From Planctomycetota bacterium (GTDB lineage: Bacteria; Planctomycetota; UBA1135; GCA-002686595), in assembly GCA_016872795.1 (NCBI GenBank), contig VGYZ01000021.1, positions 1-51,868 on the forward strand: a DNA stretch of 51,868 nt. The letters are read 5' to 3'. The notes below the pieces were generated by a model. That model was given only the letters and a program-made list of their open reading frames with translations, did not search any database and was not told the origin of the DNA. This document shows, piece after piece, positions 32,628-41,563 of this stretch. The position numbers were made by a program, and so were the translations under genes. Position 1 is the first letter of the stretch. Every line of letters starts with the position of its first letter.

Positions 32628-35123
32628 ATGGTCTTGCAGCGGCGTCTGGTTGTCCTGTGTGCGCTCGTCTCGCTGTGCCTCGTGGGGCTCGCGGGCTGCG
32701 GCACGCTGGCCGAGCGCTCGGGCGTGGAACCGGTCAGCTCGGAGGCCTCGGCGGCCTTCGAGGCGGCGCGCGCCTGGGCGCGCAGCGAGGATCCGCTGGC
32801 GCGCGAGCGTGCGCGAGAGGCCGCGACGCGGGCGTGCGAGCTCGCTCCGGACTGGGTGGCTCCGCGCCGCATGCTCGATGCCCTCGACACGGAGGACTTG
32901 CTCGGTCTCGAGGCGCTCGCGGCGCGCCGTGTCGAACTCTCGTGCGCACCCGAAGACGGAGCGCTCCTGTACCTCGTCGGTCGGCTCGAAGGCGATCGGG
33001 GAGCCGAGCACTTCGAGCGCGCGGCGCGCGTGGCACCCCTGCTCGCGTGGGCGCACCACGGACTCGGCTGGGTGGCTGCGCAGCGCCTCGAGTTTGGCGC
33101 GGCCGCGGCGCACTCCTCGCGCGCGCTCGAGCTTGCGCGCGATCCGTGGGAGCGCACCTACTTCACGAGCGCCCTGGCGCGCTATCATGTGCTCGCGGAG
33201 GAGCCGCGCAAGGCGCTCGATGTGCTGCTCGCGCGGCTGAAGCTCGAGTCACTCGCGCCGCTCGATCGCATCGAGCTCGGTGTGCAAGCAGCGTCGATCG
33301 AGCTCTCGATGTACTTCCAGCCGGAGCACCAACGCGGTTGGGAACGCGCGCTGGAGCTCCTGCGCGCGAATGACCTGTCGGAAGAGGAGGTCGAGGATCT
33401 CGTGCGGCGCATGCGGGTCTTCCGCAGCAGCGAGGCGGCCTTGCTCGAGTTGCAGCTCTCGCTCGCATCGCGGCCCGGAGCTGCGCGCGATCGTGCACGC
33501 GCGGAGATCCTGCTCGAAGCGCGGCCGTCGGCGCTCGCGCTCGGATTGCTGCGGCGCGCGGGGCACGGCGCTGCGATCGGCAGCGGATCGCTGTTGCGCG
33601 CGGCGCGCTTTGCCGCCGGACAGTTCGGTCCCGCGGTCGATGAGTGGCTGGCCGACTTGCCGAAGGCCGTGCTCGATCCGCGCGGCCTGCCGAGCGATGC
33701 GCGGATCGCGCGCGTGGTCGAGCTCGCGCGCGCGTGCGAAGCGGAGCGCAACGCCGAGCGCTTGGCGCAGCTCGGCGACGCTCTGGTCTCGGCCGGTTGG
33801 TTCCGCGAGGCGCGCTCGGCGGCGGCCGCGCTGGCGGTCTTCGATCTCGAGCGCGCGCTTGCGCTCGATGACAACGCGTCGGCGGCGCAGCAGCTGCTCG
33901 CGGATCTGCAGCGCGTCTCGATCGAGCGCCAGCGCGCGCCTGCGGCCGAGCGCTCCCAGCCGCGAGCGCCGGAGAGCCTCGACGCGCTGCTCGACGCAAT
34001 GGCCGTGGTGTTCGCGCGCGCGAATCTCCTGCGCGGCGGCGAGACGGATGTCGAGCGCATGAAGGAGACGCTGCGCGCCTCTCCGCGCGTGACATACGCG
34101 GGTCTGGCGACGGTCGTGCACCCTGGGCCGGTTCACTCGCGCGCGGACGAGTCCGCCGGGCTCGGCGCGCAGGACTCCGCAGTGCCCGGTCTGGCCGCGC
34201 TGCTCGACGAACTCGGGCGCTTCGGGCTCTTCGGCGAGATGCTCGGGGGCGATGTCGACGGCACGATCCTCGCGCGCGTCGCGGCCCAAGCGCACTCGGG
34301 TGAGCACCTCGGGGTTCCGTGGAACGGCATGGTCGTGTGGTGCGAAGGCGCGGACTTGCGCAGCCGCGCGGGGCGGCTGGGAGCGGAGATCTCTGGCGCC
34401 GCGCTCCACGAGGGCTATTGGATCGACCTCGAGGCGCTGCGCCGCGAGCGCGCGCCGTGGGTCGATTTCGAGAAGCGCATGTGGGGCACCAGCGGCGCGG
34501 AGCGCATCGAGCGCGCGCTCGCGACGCGCGGTCTGCTCGTGCGTGCGAACCCCGCGCAGCGCGCCGAGTTGCGCCGCGAACGGCGCGATGTCTCGACCTC
34601 GCTCGGAAGCGCTGATCGGCTGAGACTGGCCGTCTTGCGGGAGCGGCGCGCCGCGGGTCGCGCGGGTGTGTCGCTCGACGAGTTGCTCGAAGCCACGGCC
34701 GTGCACGAAGAAGGGCACCTGTGCGATCGCACGCGCTTCCTGCCGCTGCGCCGCAATTTGGGCCGCATCATGGCGTTCGCCTTGCGGAGCGGGCTATCGG
34801 GCGAGGGCCTCTCGCGCCGACTGGAGTACCGCGCGCAGCTCGTGGCGCTGTGCTGCGTGAGCGACCCGCGCGTGCCGCTGGTGTCGGTGCTGCGTTCCGC
34901 GGAAGGTGGAGCCGACGATGTGACTCCGCACGCGGGCGCGTATCGCGAGCTGTTGGTCGATCTCGTTGCCCTGCTCGACGCCGGACTCGAACGCGACCCG
35001 AGCGCATGGCCCGAGATCTCGCCCGAGCGCGTGCTCGTCCAGCAATTCCACCGGCTCTCGGCCGAATCCGTGCGGCGGCTCGCGCGCGAGCTCGCGCGCC
35101 GCGAGGGTTTGTTCGAGCGCTGA
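32628..35123 (+). CDS. Large TPR lipoprotein with a C-terminal HExxH motif
   Basis: An 831-aa lipoprotein; ATG 32628 opens a signal peptide with lipobox LAGC (Cys24). About residues 35-500 are alpha-helical repeats of TPR type (for example EHFERAARVAPLLAWAHHGLG, AAHSSRALELARD). The region about 500-830 carries VHEEGHLCD (HEEGH, residues 693-697) followed by RLEYRAQ with Glu733 as a possible third ligand. That is the pattern of a zincin metallopeptidase (gluzincin type). I do not recognise the family. It looks like a planctomycete-type exported protein. A TAGTAG -10-like element is eight bases from the ATG. The following gene is a sulfatase 50 bp away on the same strand. Confidence 0.7.
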   Translation: MVLQRRLVVLCALVSLCLVGLAGCGTLAERSGVEPVSSEASAAFEAARAWARSEDPLARERAREAATRACELAPDWVAPRRMLDALDTEDLLGLEALAARRVELSCAPEDGALLYLVGRLEGDRGAEHFERAARVAPLLAWAHHGLGWVAAQRLEFGAAAAHSSRALELARDPWERTYFTSALARYHVLAEEPRKALDVLLARLKLESLAPLDRIELGVQAASIELSMYFQPEHQRGWERALELLRANDLSEEEVEDLVRRMRVFRSSEAALLELQLSLASRPGAARDRARAEILLEARPSALALGLLRRAGHGAAIGSGSLLRAARFAAGQFGPAVDEWLADLPKAVLDPRGLPSDARIARVVELARACEAERNAERLAQLGDALVSAGWFREARSAAAALAVFDLERALALDDNASAAQQLLADLQRVSIERQRAPAAERSQPRAPESLDALLDAMAVVFARANLLRGGETDVERMKETLRASPRVTYAGLATVVHPGPVHSRADESAGLGAQDSAVPGLAALLDELGRFGLFGEMLGGDVDGTILARVAAQAHSGEHLGVPWNGMVVWCEGADLRSRAGRLGAEISGAALHEGYWIDLEALRRERAPWVDFEKRMWGTSGAERIERALATRGLLVRANPAQRAELRRERRDVSTSLGSADRLRLAVLRERRAAGRAGVSLDELLEATAVHEEGHLCDRTRFLPLRRNLGRIMAFALRSGLSGEGLSRRLEYRAQLVALCCVSDPRVPLVSVLRSAEGGADDVTPHAGAYRELLVDLVALLDAGLERDPSAWPEISPERVLVQQFHRLSAESVRRLARELARREGLFER

Positions 35124-35135
35124 TCGCACTCCGCA

Positions 35136-35150
35136 GTATGCTCTCCCCAC
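35136..35150 (+). promoter_or_regulatory. -10 element of the sulfatase gene
   Basis: TATGCT within AGTATGCTCTCCCC. The same TATGCTCTC core precedes serA. It lies about 30 bases before the ATG at 35174 and favours that start over the overlapping ATG in the -10 itself. Confidence 0.45.
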
Positions 35151-35173
35151 GGGCCGCGGACCGGTTGATCCCG

Positions 35174-36664
35174 ATGCAACGACTTCTCGCAGCGCTGGCT
35201 CCCGCACTCCTCGCCCTGGGCTGTGGCAAGAGCGAAGCCGCGCGTCCGAATGTGATCTTGATCACGCTCGACACGACGCGCGCGGACTTTGTCTCGTGCT
35301 ACGGCGTGCACGCCGGAGTGACGCCGAATCTGGACAAGCTCGCGGCGCAGGGCACGCGCTTCGACATGGCGATCAGCACGGCGGGCGTCACGCCGGTGTC
35401 GCACGCGTCGATCTTGACGGGGATGAACAACCACACGCACCAGCTGCGCGTGCTCTCGGCTCCGAGCGGTTTCACGCTGCCCGAGGATGTGCCGACGCTG
35501 GCGACGACGCTCGCCAAGCATGGCTACCACACCGCGGCGGTGCACTCGGCGTTTCCCGTGTCGCGCAACTTCGGTTTCCAGCGCGGCTTCGAAGTGTTCG
35601 AGGACCTGAACACGCAGATGAAGCACCTGACCAACGACAAGGGGCAGGTGAAGTCGATCTGGGATGTGCAGAATTTCCAACGGCGCTCGGACGAGACGAC
35701 GGATCTGGTCGAGTCAAGCCTCAAGGACGAGCAGCCCTACTTCCTGTGGATCCACTACTGGGATCCGCACGACTGGGACAAGCTGCCGCCGGACGAGGTG
35801 CTGGCGCCTAAGGAGCGCTTCTTCGACGAGGCCGGAAGTCCGCTGCGGCCGGGCATCGAACTCTACAAGGCGGAGCTGCACTACCAGGACGAGCAGATCG
35901 GGCGCCTGTTCGCGGGACTCGAGCAGCGCGGCTTGCTCGAGAACACGATCCTCGTCGTGACCGCGGACCACGGTCAAGGGCTCATGGAGCACGGCTGGGC
36001 CGCGCACCGCCTGCTGTACCAAGAGCAGGTGCATGTACCGCTGATCGTCAAGCTGCCGGGTGCGAAGCAGGCTTCGAGCGTGAAGGAGCTCGTGCGCACG
36101 ATCGATGTCGCGCCGACGGTGCTCGACTACTGCGGAATCAAGCCGGAGAAGCCGCTCGACGGGCGCTCGCTGCGCGCGCTGATCGAGCGACGCGCCGACG
36201 AGCGGCGGCTCGCGTTCGGAGACCAGATCAACGGCTACGACACGAATGCGGGCATGTCGTATCGCGAAGATCGCCGCTACGACCAGTTCCTCTACATGGT
36301 CGTCGACTGGCCGCACAAGCTGATCTATCGGCCGCTGCATCCCGAGCAGTCCGAGCTCTACGACCTCGTGGCGGACCCTGACGAGGCACGCAACCTCTAC
36401 GCGAGCGAGCCGGCGCTAGCCACGCGTCTGCGGCGAGAGCTCGCGCGCTCGAATCCTTGGGTGCCGGGGCCGTACGAGAGCGTCGCGGGCCATGAGCAGG
36501 ATGACGCTGCGAATCGTGCACTGGCGGAGCTCGGCTACACCGCGGGTCAGACCGTGGACCCGACTTGGAGCTGGACATGCCCCGAGCATATGGACGAGCT
36601 GCTCGAGGGCCCCAAGTCGCGCTGCGGCAAGTGCCAGTCGCCGCCGTTGATGATCAAGCGCTGA
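35174..36664 (+). CDS. Sulfatase-family lipoprotein with a metal-binding-like C-terminal tail
   Basis: A 496-aa lipoprotein (lipobox LALGC, Cys17) of the sulfatase/alkaline phosphatase superfamily. Metal and catalytic motifs intact: VILITLDTTRADFVSCYG, TPVSHASILTG (no Cys, so a TxPxSH-type member and not formylglycine-dependent), WIHYWDPHDW, VVTADHGQGLMEHG. It probably hydrolyses a sulfate, phosphate or phosphonate ester in the periplasm. The last 30 residues carry CPEH (Cys469, His472) and CGKC (Cys484, Cys487). This resembles the heavy-metal-binding domain (CPMHP...CPxCG), an odd addition for a sulfatase. It lies 50 bp after the TPR lipoprotein and 10 bp before the cytochrome-like gene. Confidence 0.85.
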   Translation: MQRLLAALAPALLALGCGKSEAARPNVILITLDTTRADFVSCYGVHAGVTPNLDKLAAQGTRFDMAISTAGVTPVSHASILTGMNNHTHQLRVLSAPSGFTLPEDVPTLATTLAKHGYHTAAVHSAFPVSRNFGFQRGFEVFEDLNTQMKHLTNDKGQVKSIWDVQNFQRRSDETTDLVESSLKDEQPYFLWIHYWDPHDWDKLPPDEVLAPKERFFDEAGSPLRPGIELYKAELHYQDEQIGRLFAGLEQRGLLENTILVVTADHGQGLMEHGWAAHRLLYQEQVHVPLIVKLPGAKQASSVKELVRTIDVAPTVLDYCGIKPEKPLDGRSLRALIERRADERRLAFGDQINGYDTNAGMSYREDRRYDQFLYMVVDWPHKLIYRPLHPEQSELYDLVADPDEARNLYASEPALATRLRRELARSNPWVPGPYESVAGHEQDDAANRALAELGYTAGQTVDPTWSWTCPEHMDELLEGPKSRCGKCQSPPLMIKR

Positions 36665-36674
36665 GGCACATGTC

Positions 36675-39065
36675 GTGATCACGCTGGTGCTCTTCTCGCT
36701 CGCTCTGGCGCCGCAGAACGGCGACATGAAGGGCGAAGAGCAGCCGCCGTTGCGCGCTGAGTGGCGCGTGCCCACGCCTGCGCCGCGCTCGCCGGAAGAG
36801 TCGCTGGCGAGCTTTCGCGTCGCCAGCGGACTGAAGGTGGAGCTCGTGGCGTGCGAGCCGCTGGTCGTGGCGCCGGTGTGCGCGGTGTTCGACGAGCGCG
36901 GCGACCTGTGGGTGTGCGAGATGCGCATGTACATGCGCGACGCGGACGGCACAGGCGAGGCGGAGCCGTCGAATGCGGTGGTCGTGCTGCGCGATCGCGA
37001 TGGCGACGGGCGCATGGACGAGCGGCGCGTGTTCCTCGACTCGCTCGTGCTCCCGCGCGCCGTTGCCCCGACGCGCGGTGGGGCGCTCGTGCTCGCTCCT
37101 CCGAACTTGCTCTTCGCGCGCGACACCGATGGCGACGGCGCCGCGGACGAAGTGCGGGTGGTTGACACGGGCCTTCAAGGAATCGCTAGCCCCGAGCACG
37201 CCATCAACGGCCTTCTCTACGCGACCGATGGGTGGTTCTGGTGCGCGAACGCTCCGTGGCGCTATCGCTGGGAGGGCGAGCGGCTCGTACGCGGCCGGAC
37301 GGCGGGCGGCGGGCAGTGGGGGATCTCGCAGGATCGCTTCGGGCGCATCTTCTACAACGACAACTCGACGCCGCTGCGCGCGGATGCATACCCGTCGCAC
37401 TTCGCGGTCCGCAATCCCTCGCTGGGCGTCGCACATGGCATGGGCGTGTCGATAGCGCGCGGCTCGAAGCCGAGTCCGACCCACTTCACTCCCGGCGTCA
37501 ACCGCGGCTACCGCGGAACCACGCTCAAGGACGGCAGGCTGAACGAGTTCACGGGCGCCTGCGGGCCGCTCGTGTACGAAGGTGACGCGCTGCCGGAGCG
37601 CTATCGTGGCGACGCGTTCGTCTGCGAGGTGACCGCGAACCTCGTCCACCAGTTCGAGCTCGAGCGGGGCGACGGTGAGCTTCCAAAGGCGACGACGGCG
37701 CCGGGTGGCGGCGTGTTGATCGAGTCGGACGACGAGCGCTTTCGCCCCGTGAACCTCTCCGAGGGGCCCGACGGGGCGCTGTATGTCGTCGACATGTACC
37801 GCGGCGTGATCCAGCACCGCCTGTTCGTCACTTCGTGGCTGCGTGCGCAGATGGAGGAGCGAGCGCTCGAGGAACCGATCGACCGCGGGCGCATCTGGCG
37901 CATCCGAGCGACGGAAGCGCAGCCGCAGGAGCGCGTGAAGCTCGCCGAATGCTCGTGGACCGAGCTCGGGAACGCGCTCTCGTCGCCGAACCGCTGGACG
38001 CGCCAGACGGCGCAACGGCTGTTCGCGGAGGAGGGCGACACATCGCGCCATGCGGCGGAGGTGTTGGCGCAGGTCGCGGGCAAGTCGGACGAGCTCGCGC
38101 GGCCCCACCTCGCGGCTCTCGTGCCGCCGCCGCCGGACGCGGCGGTGTTTGCACGCTCGAAAGATGACATCTCGCTCGAGCGCTTGCTGGCGCTCTCGGC
38201 GCTGCGCACGAGGGAGGCCCTCGACGCGTTCGTCGGGATCGCGTGGTCGGGCAAGCTCGACGCCACGCGCCGCGGAGCGATCGTGTCGGGGCTCGCGGGG
38301 CGCGAGTTCGAGTTTCTTCGTCGCACGCTGGAAGGCCGCGCGGAAGGTTGCTTTCCGGTGACGAGCGAGCCGGACGAACTCGCGCTGGTCGAGTTGATCG
38401 GAGCGTGTGCGGCGAACGACCGTGGTGAGGCGTTCTTGGGTGAGCTCGTCGACTGGATCGGCGGTTTTGCCAAGGGCCTCGATGTCAGCCACGCCTGGCG
38501 CAACGCGCTCGCGAAGGGGGCGCTCGACGCGCGCGCGAAGGATGCGCAGGGCAACTTCCGGCCGCTGCGAGTGCCGAAGGAGCCCGTGGCGTTGGTCCAT
38601 GGCCTGCCGGAAGCGACCGCTTTCATGGAAGCGCTCGTGTGGCGCGGGAAGCCGGGCAGCGAGGGACTTTTCCCGCGCGACCTCGACGCGCAGGAGCAGG
38701 CGCGTTTCGAGCGCGGCCGCTCGATCTACGAGCAGACCTGCGCGGCGTGCCACCAAATGTCGGGCCGCGGCGACATCGCCGTCGCTCCGCCGCTGCGCAA
38801 CTCGCCGTGGGTGCTCGGCGAACCGGAACGCACCACCAAGATCGTGCTGCACGGGCTGAGCGGGCCGGTGACGCTCGAGGATGTCACATGGGATGCCGAG
38901 ATGCCGTCGCACTCGTTCGACGACGAGGAAATCGCCAGTGTGCTCACATACATCCGGCGCGCGTGGAACCACGGCGCCGATCCGGTGACGCCGGAGCTCG
39001 TCCGAGGGGTTCGCGACGCGAATGGCTCGCGGCGCGGCCCGTGGCATGTCCGCGAGCTGCCCTGA
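36675..39065 (+). CDS. PVC-type cytochrome: beta-propeller, HEAT-like and c-type heme domains
   Basis: A 796-aa exported protein starting with GTG 36675 (signal about residues 1-13, then SLALAPQNGD). The N-terminal half is a propeller of the PVC membrane-bound dehydrogenase type (VVLRDRDGDGRMDERRVF, PNLLFARDTDGDGAADEVRVVDTG, ALYVVDMYRGVIQHRLF). A helical repeat part (about 440-640) follows. A C-terminal cytochrome c domain with CAACH (Cys689, Cys692, His693) and an axial Met in AEMPSHSF closes it. This arrangement is nearly restricted to the PVC superphylum. Likely part of respiratory or sugar-oxidising electron transfer in the periplasm. It ends 3 bp from the convergent DUF1080 gene. Confidence 0.9.
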   Translation: MITLVLFSLALAPQNGDMKGEEQPPLRAEWRVPTPAPRSPEESLASFRVASGLKVELVACEPLVVAPVCAVFDERGDLWVCEMRMYMRDADGTGEAEPSNAVVVLRDRDGDGRMDERRVFLDSLVLPRAVAPTRGGALVLAPPNLLFARDTDGDGAADEVRVVDTGLQGIASPEHAINGLLYATDGWFWCANAPWRYRWEGERLVRGRTAGGGQWGISQDRFGRIFYNDNSTPLRADAYPSHFAVRNPSLGVAHGMGVSIARGSKPSPTHFTPGVNRGYRGTTLKDGRLNEFTGACGPLVYEGDALPERYRGDAFVCEVTANLVHQFELERGDGELPKATTAPGGGVLIESDDERFRPVNLSEGPDGALYVVDMYRGVIQHRLFVTSWLRAQMEERALEEPIDRGRIWRIRATEAQPQERVKLAECSWTELGNALSSPNRWTRQTAQRLFAEEGDTSRHAAEVLAQVAGKSDELARPHLAALVPPPPDAAVFARSKDDISLERLLALSALRTREALDAFVGIAWSGKLDATRRGAIVSGLAGREFEFLRRTLEGRAEGCFPVTSEPDELALVELIGACAANDRGEAFLGELVDWIGGFAKGLDVSHAWRNALAKGALDARAKDAQGNFRPLRVPKEPVALVHGLPEATAFMEALVWRGKPGSEGLFPRDLDAQEQARFERGRSIYEQTCAACHQMSGRGDIAVAPPLRNSPWVLGEPERTTKIVLHGLSGPVTLEDVTWDAEMPSHSFDDEEIASVLTYIRRAWNHGADPVTPELVRGVRDANGSRRGPWHVRELP

Positions 39066-39068
39066 CGC

Positions 39069-39671
39069 TCACGGCAGCGGCGTCAGGCGCAGGTTGCGGA
39101 AGCGCACGCGCGTGTTGTTGCCCGAGTGCACCTGCAGCGCGATGAAGCCCGACGCGTCCGCGTCGTCCGTCGTATCGACCACGGGCATGCCGTTGACCCA
39201 TGTGCGGATGTGGTTTCCGCTCAGCTCGATGCGGTAGTGGTTCCACTCCCCGCGGCGGAAGGCCGCGCGCGCTTCCGGGCTCTCTTTCAGATCGAAGAGC
39301 CACCCGCGGCGACCCTCGTCGTACAGGCCTCCGGACCAGGCTCGATCCGAGGGGTCGATCTCGATCTGGTAGCCGAACACGCGGCCCTTCTCGTTCTGGT
39401 GCGAGCGCACCTGCACGCCGGAATTGCCCGGCAGCTCGTTCTTGAGCTCGAGCTCGAGCACGAAGTTCGCGAACTCGCGCTCGGTCGCGAGGAAGCTCTG
39501 GGAGCCGCCGCCGATGGAGCCGACGAGCTCGCCCTGCTCCACCTCCCAGCGCGCATCGCCGATCGTGCGCCATCCGGAGAGGTCGCGACCGTTGAAGAGC
39601 TCGAGCGGAGTGGGCTGCTGCGGTGCCGTCGCGCAGCCCGCGAGCAACAGACCGAGCGCGAGCCGACGCAT
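39069..39671 (-). CDS. DUF1080 (3-keto-disaccharide hydrolase) lipoprotein
   Basis: A 200-aa lipoprotein (lipobox LAGC, Cys13) formed by one DUF1080/PF06439 concanavalin-like domain. Motifs: LFNGRDLSGWRTIGDARWEVEQGELVG, LELELKNELPGNSGVQVRS, YQIEIDP, WNHYRIELSGNHIRTWVNG, and SGFIALQVHSGNNTRVRFRNLRL. The family includes 3-keto-glycoside hydrolases and is greatly expanded in Planctomycetota. Its ATG overlaps the stop of the aminotransferase gene (TGATG), so it sits at the end of the serine operon even though its role appears unrelated. Confidence 0.88.
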   Translation of the reverse strand: MRRLALGLLLAGCATAPQQPTPLELFNGRDLSGWRTIGDARWEVEQGELVGSIGGGSQSFLATEREFANFVLELELKNELPGNSGVQVRSHQNEKGRVFGYQIEIDPSDRAWSGGLYDEGRRGWLFDLKESPEARAAFRRGEWNHYRIELSGNHIRTWVNGMPVVDTTDDADASGFIALQVHSGNNTRVRFRNLRLTPLP

Positions 39672-40795
39672 CAGCGCGCGGCCTCCGCGAGCAACACCTC
39701 GTCCATGGATGCGATCAGGCGCTCGAGGTCGGCCTCGGTGTGGTCGCCCATGTGCCCGATGCGGAACGAGATGTCCTTCAAGTCGCCGTAGCCGTTCGAG
39801 ATCGTCTGCCCGCGCTTCTTCAGCTCGGCGAGGAACTTCACGATGTCGAGCGGGCCCTTCCGGATGCAGGACACCGTCCACGAGCGATGCTCGGGGGCCG
39901 GGATGTACTCGAGCCCGTGGCGTGCGGCCCAAGCGGCCGTGGCGCGGTACATGCGCTCGTGCTTCGCGTAGCGCGCGCTCCAAGCTGCCGCACCGCGCAG
40001 CGCGTTGCCGCCCTCCGGAAGCGTGACGCCGTTCGAGATGTCCTCGAGCTGCTGCGCGAGCGCGAAGTACAGCGGGATGCACGGCGTCGCGGGCGTCTTG
40101 CGCTCGCGATGGCCGTCGAGCACGCGCACGGCGTCGAGGTAGTAGCTCGGCCGCTGGCCCTTGCGCACGCGCTCGAGATAGCGCTGCGACGCCGCGAAGA
40201 CCGTGATGCCCGGCGGAAGCGCGAGCGCCTTCTGCGAGCCGGCGAACGCGAAGTCGATCCCGTGCGCATCGAAGTCGATCGGCATGCCGGCCAAGTAGCT
40301 CACCACATCGACGAGCATGAGCGTATTCGGGTGGCGACGCATCACGCTGGCGACACCGGCGAGCGGGGTGCGCACGCCGCTCGAGGTCTCGTTGGAGACC
40401 AGCGTCAGCGCATCGAAGGGGCCTTTTTCGACGAGCGCGCGCTCGATTTCCTCGGGGCTCGCTGCCTCGCCGAAGGCCTTCTTCAGCACGACGGTCTCGA
40501 AGCCGAGCACCTGCGCGATGTCCGCCCAGCGCTTGGAGAACGAGCCGTTCGCGACACACAGCACGCGGCAGCCCGTGCCGTGGAGGCTGGACTCCATCAG
40601 CCCGGTCGCGCTGCAGGTGTGCACCGCAACTTCGCTGCCGGAGCTCTCCGCGAGACCGAATGCGAGTCGCAGGTGCGGGTCGATGCGCTCGTGCAGCTTC
40701 GACATCGCATCCGAGCGATGACCGATCATCGCTCGCGCGCACTCGGCGAGCAGGGAAGGGCGAACCTCGGTCGGGCCGGGAATCCAGAGCTTCAT
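39671..40795 (-). CDS. Class V aminotransferase, likely the phosphoserine aminotransferase of the operon
   Basis: A 374-aa PLP enzyme of the serine-glyoxylate/alanine-glyoxylate aminotransferase group. MKLWIPGPTEVRPSLLAECARAMIGHRS opening, VHTCSATGLMESSL, SNETSSGV, VDVVSYLAGMPIDFD, and the PLP Lys in FAGSQKALALPPG. Placed between a SerB-like phosphatase and DUF1080, in one run with serA. It thus most likely does the 3-phosphohydroxypyruvate to phosphoserine step, as class V enzymes do in archaea and some bacteria. By sequence alone it could also be a serine-glyoxylate aminotransferase. 16 bp separate it from serB. Confidence 0.85.
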   Translation of the reverse strand: MKLWIPGPTEVRPSLLAECARAMIGHRSDAMSKLHERIDPHLRLAFGLAESSGSEVAVHTCSATGLMESSLHGTGCRVLCVANGSFSKRWADIAQVLGFETVVLKKAFGEAASPEEIERALVEKGPFDALTLVSNETSSGVRTPLAGVASVMRRHPNTLMLVDVVSYLAGMPIDFDAHGIDFAFAGSQKALALPPGITVFAASQRYLERVRKGQRPSYYLDAVRVLDGHRERKTPATPCIPLYFALAQQLEDISNGVTLPEGGNALRGAAAWSARYAKHERMYRATAAWAARHGLEYIPAPEHRSWTVSCIRKGPLDIVKFLAELKKRGQTISNGYGDLKDISFRIGHMGDHTEADLERLIASMDEVLLAEAAR

Positions 40796-40811
40796 GTTCG
40801 GTGCACTTTGT

Positions 40812-41561
40812 TCAGCGTGCGACGCGGGCCGCGCGCAGCAGGAGATGGTGGCTGGGATCTCGAGCGAGCGTGTCGATCTCGTCGGTGGCGACGAGCAGCG
40901 GCAGCAGCGCCGCGAGGTCGGGCGTGTCGCAGGTGACGACCGCGCGCGCGAACACTTCCTTGCGCCGGGCCACGCCGCCGAAGGCGACGAAGCGGCGCGC
41001 GGCCGGGGCGGCCTCGAGGTCCGTGGCTCCGTCGCCGACGAGCGCGAGGCCGCCGCGACGGTCCTCGCGCGCCAGCTGCCGCAGGAGCTCGAGCTTTCCT
41101 CCGGAGCGTGCGAGCGGCGAATCCTCGTCGAAGCCGGCGTAGCTGCCGTCGCGGCCGTGGAAGATGTCGACGGCGAAGACATCGCCCGAGTCGATGCCGA
41201 GTGCGTCGGAGAGCGCGAAGACCGCTTGGCGCAGGCCGCCGGAGAGGATGCACACGCGCTTTCCAAGCGCCTGCAGGGCACGCACCAGCTCGCGGGCGTG
41301 GGGCAGGGCATGCGCCACATACTGCCTGCCCAGTGCCGCGACCTGGTCACGCGTCGGCTCGAGCAGCAGGAGGCGACGGCGAAACACGGCCTCGAGGGGC
41401 ACCTCGCCCGCCATGGCGCGCTCGGTGAGCGCGGCGATCTCCTGCTTGCGCTCGCCCGCGAGCTCGTCGATGCCCTCGATCGATGCGAGCGTCGAGTCGC
41501 AGTCGAACACCAGCGTGCCGTAGGGCGGCGCGGAGTCGTCGACGCGAGCGGGGGGCGCCAT
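40812..41561 (-). CDS. serB: HAD-family phosphoserine phosphatase-like protein
   Basis: A 249-aa HAD phosphatase. Motif I VFDCDSTLASIEGIDELA with the nucleophile Asp, motif II CILSGGLRQAV, motif III GGKLELLRQL and VGDGATDLEAA. The substrate-binding Glu/Arg cap region follows SerB proteins (ALTERAMAGEVPLEAVFRRRL). It begins 2 bases after the serA stop. The last step of serine synthesis would be phosphoserine to serine. An N-terminal prefix MAPPARVDDSAPPYG precedes the core. A later start at the TLVFD region is not available as ATG. Confidence 0.87.
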   Translation of the reverse strand: MAPPARVDDSAPPYGTLVFDCDSTLASIEGIDELAGERKQEIAALTERAMAGEVPLEAVFRRRLLLLEPTRDQVAALGRQYVAHALPHARELVRALQALGKRVCILSGGLRQAVFALSDALGIDSGDVFAVDIFHGRDGSYAGFDEDSPLARSGGKLELLRQLAREDRRGGLALVGDGATDLEAAPAARRFVAFGGVARRKEVFARAVVTCDTPDLAALLPLLVATDEIDTLARDPSHHLLLRAARVAR

Positions 41562-41563
41562 GG

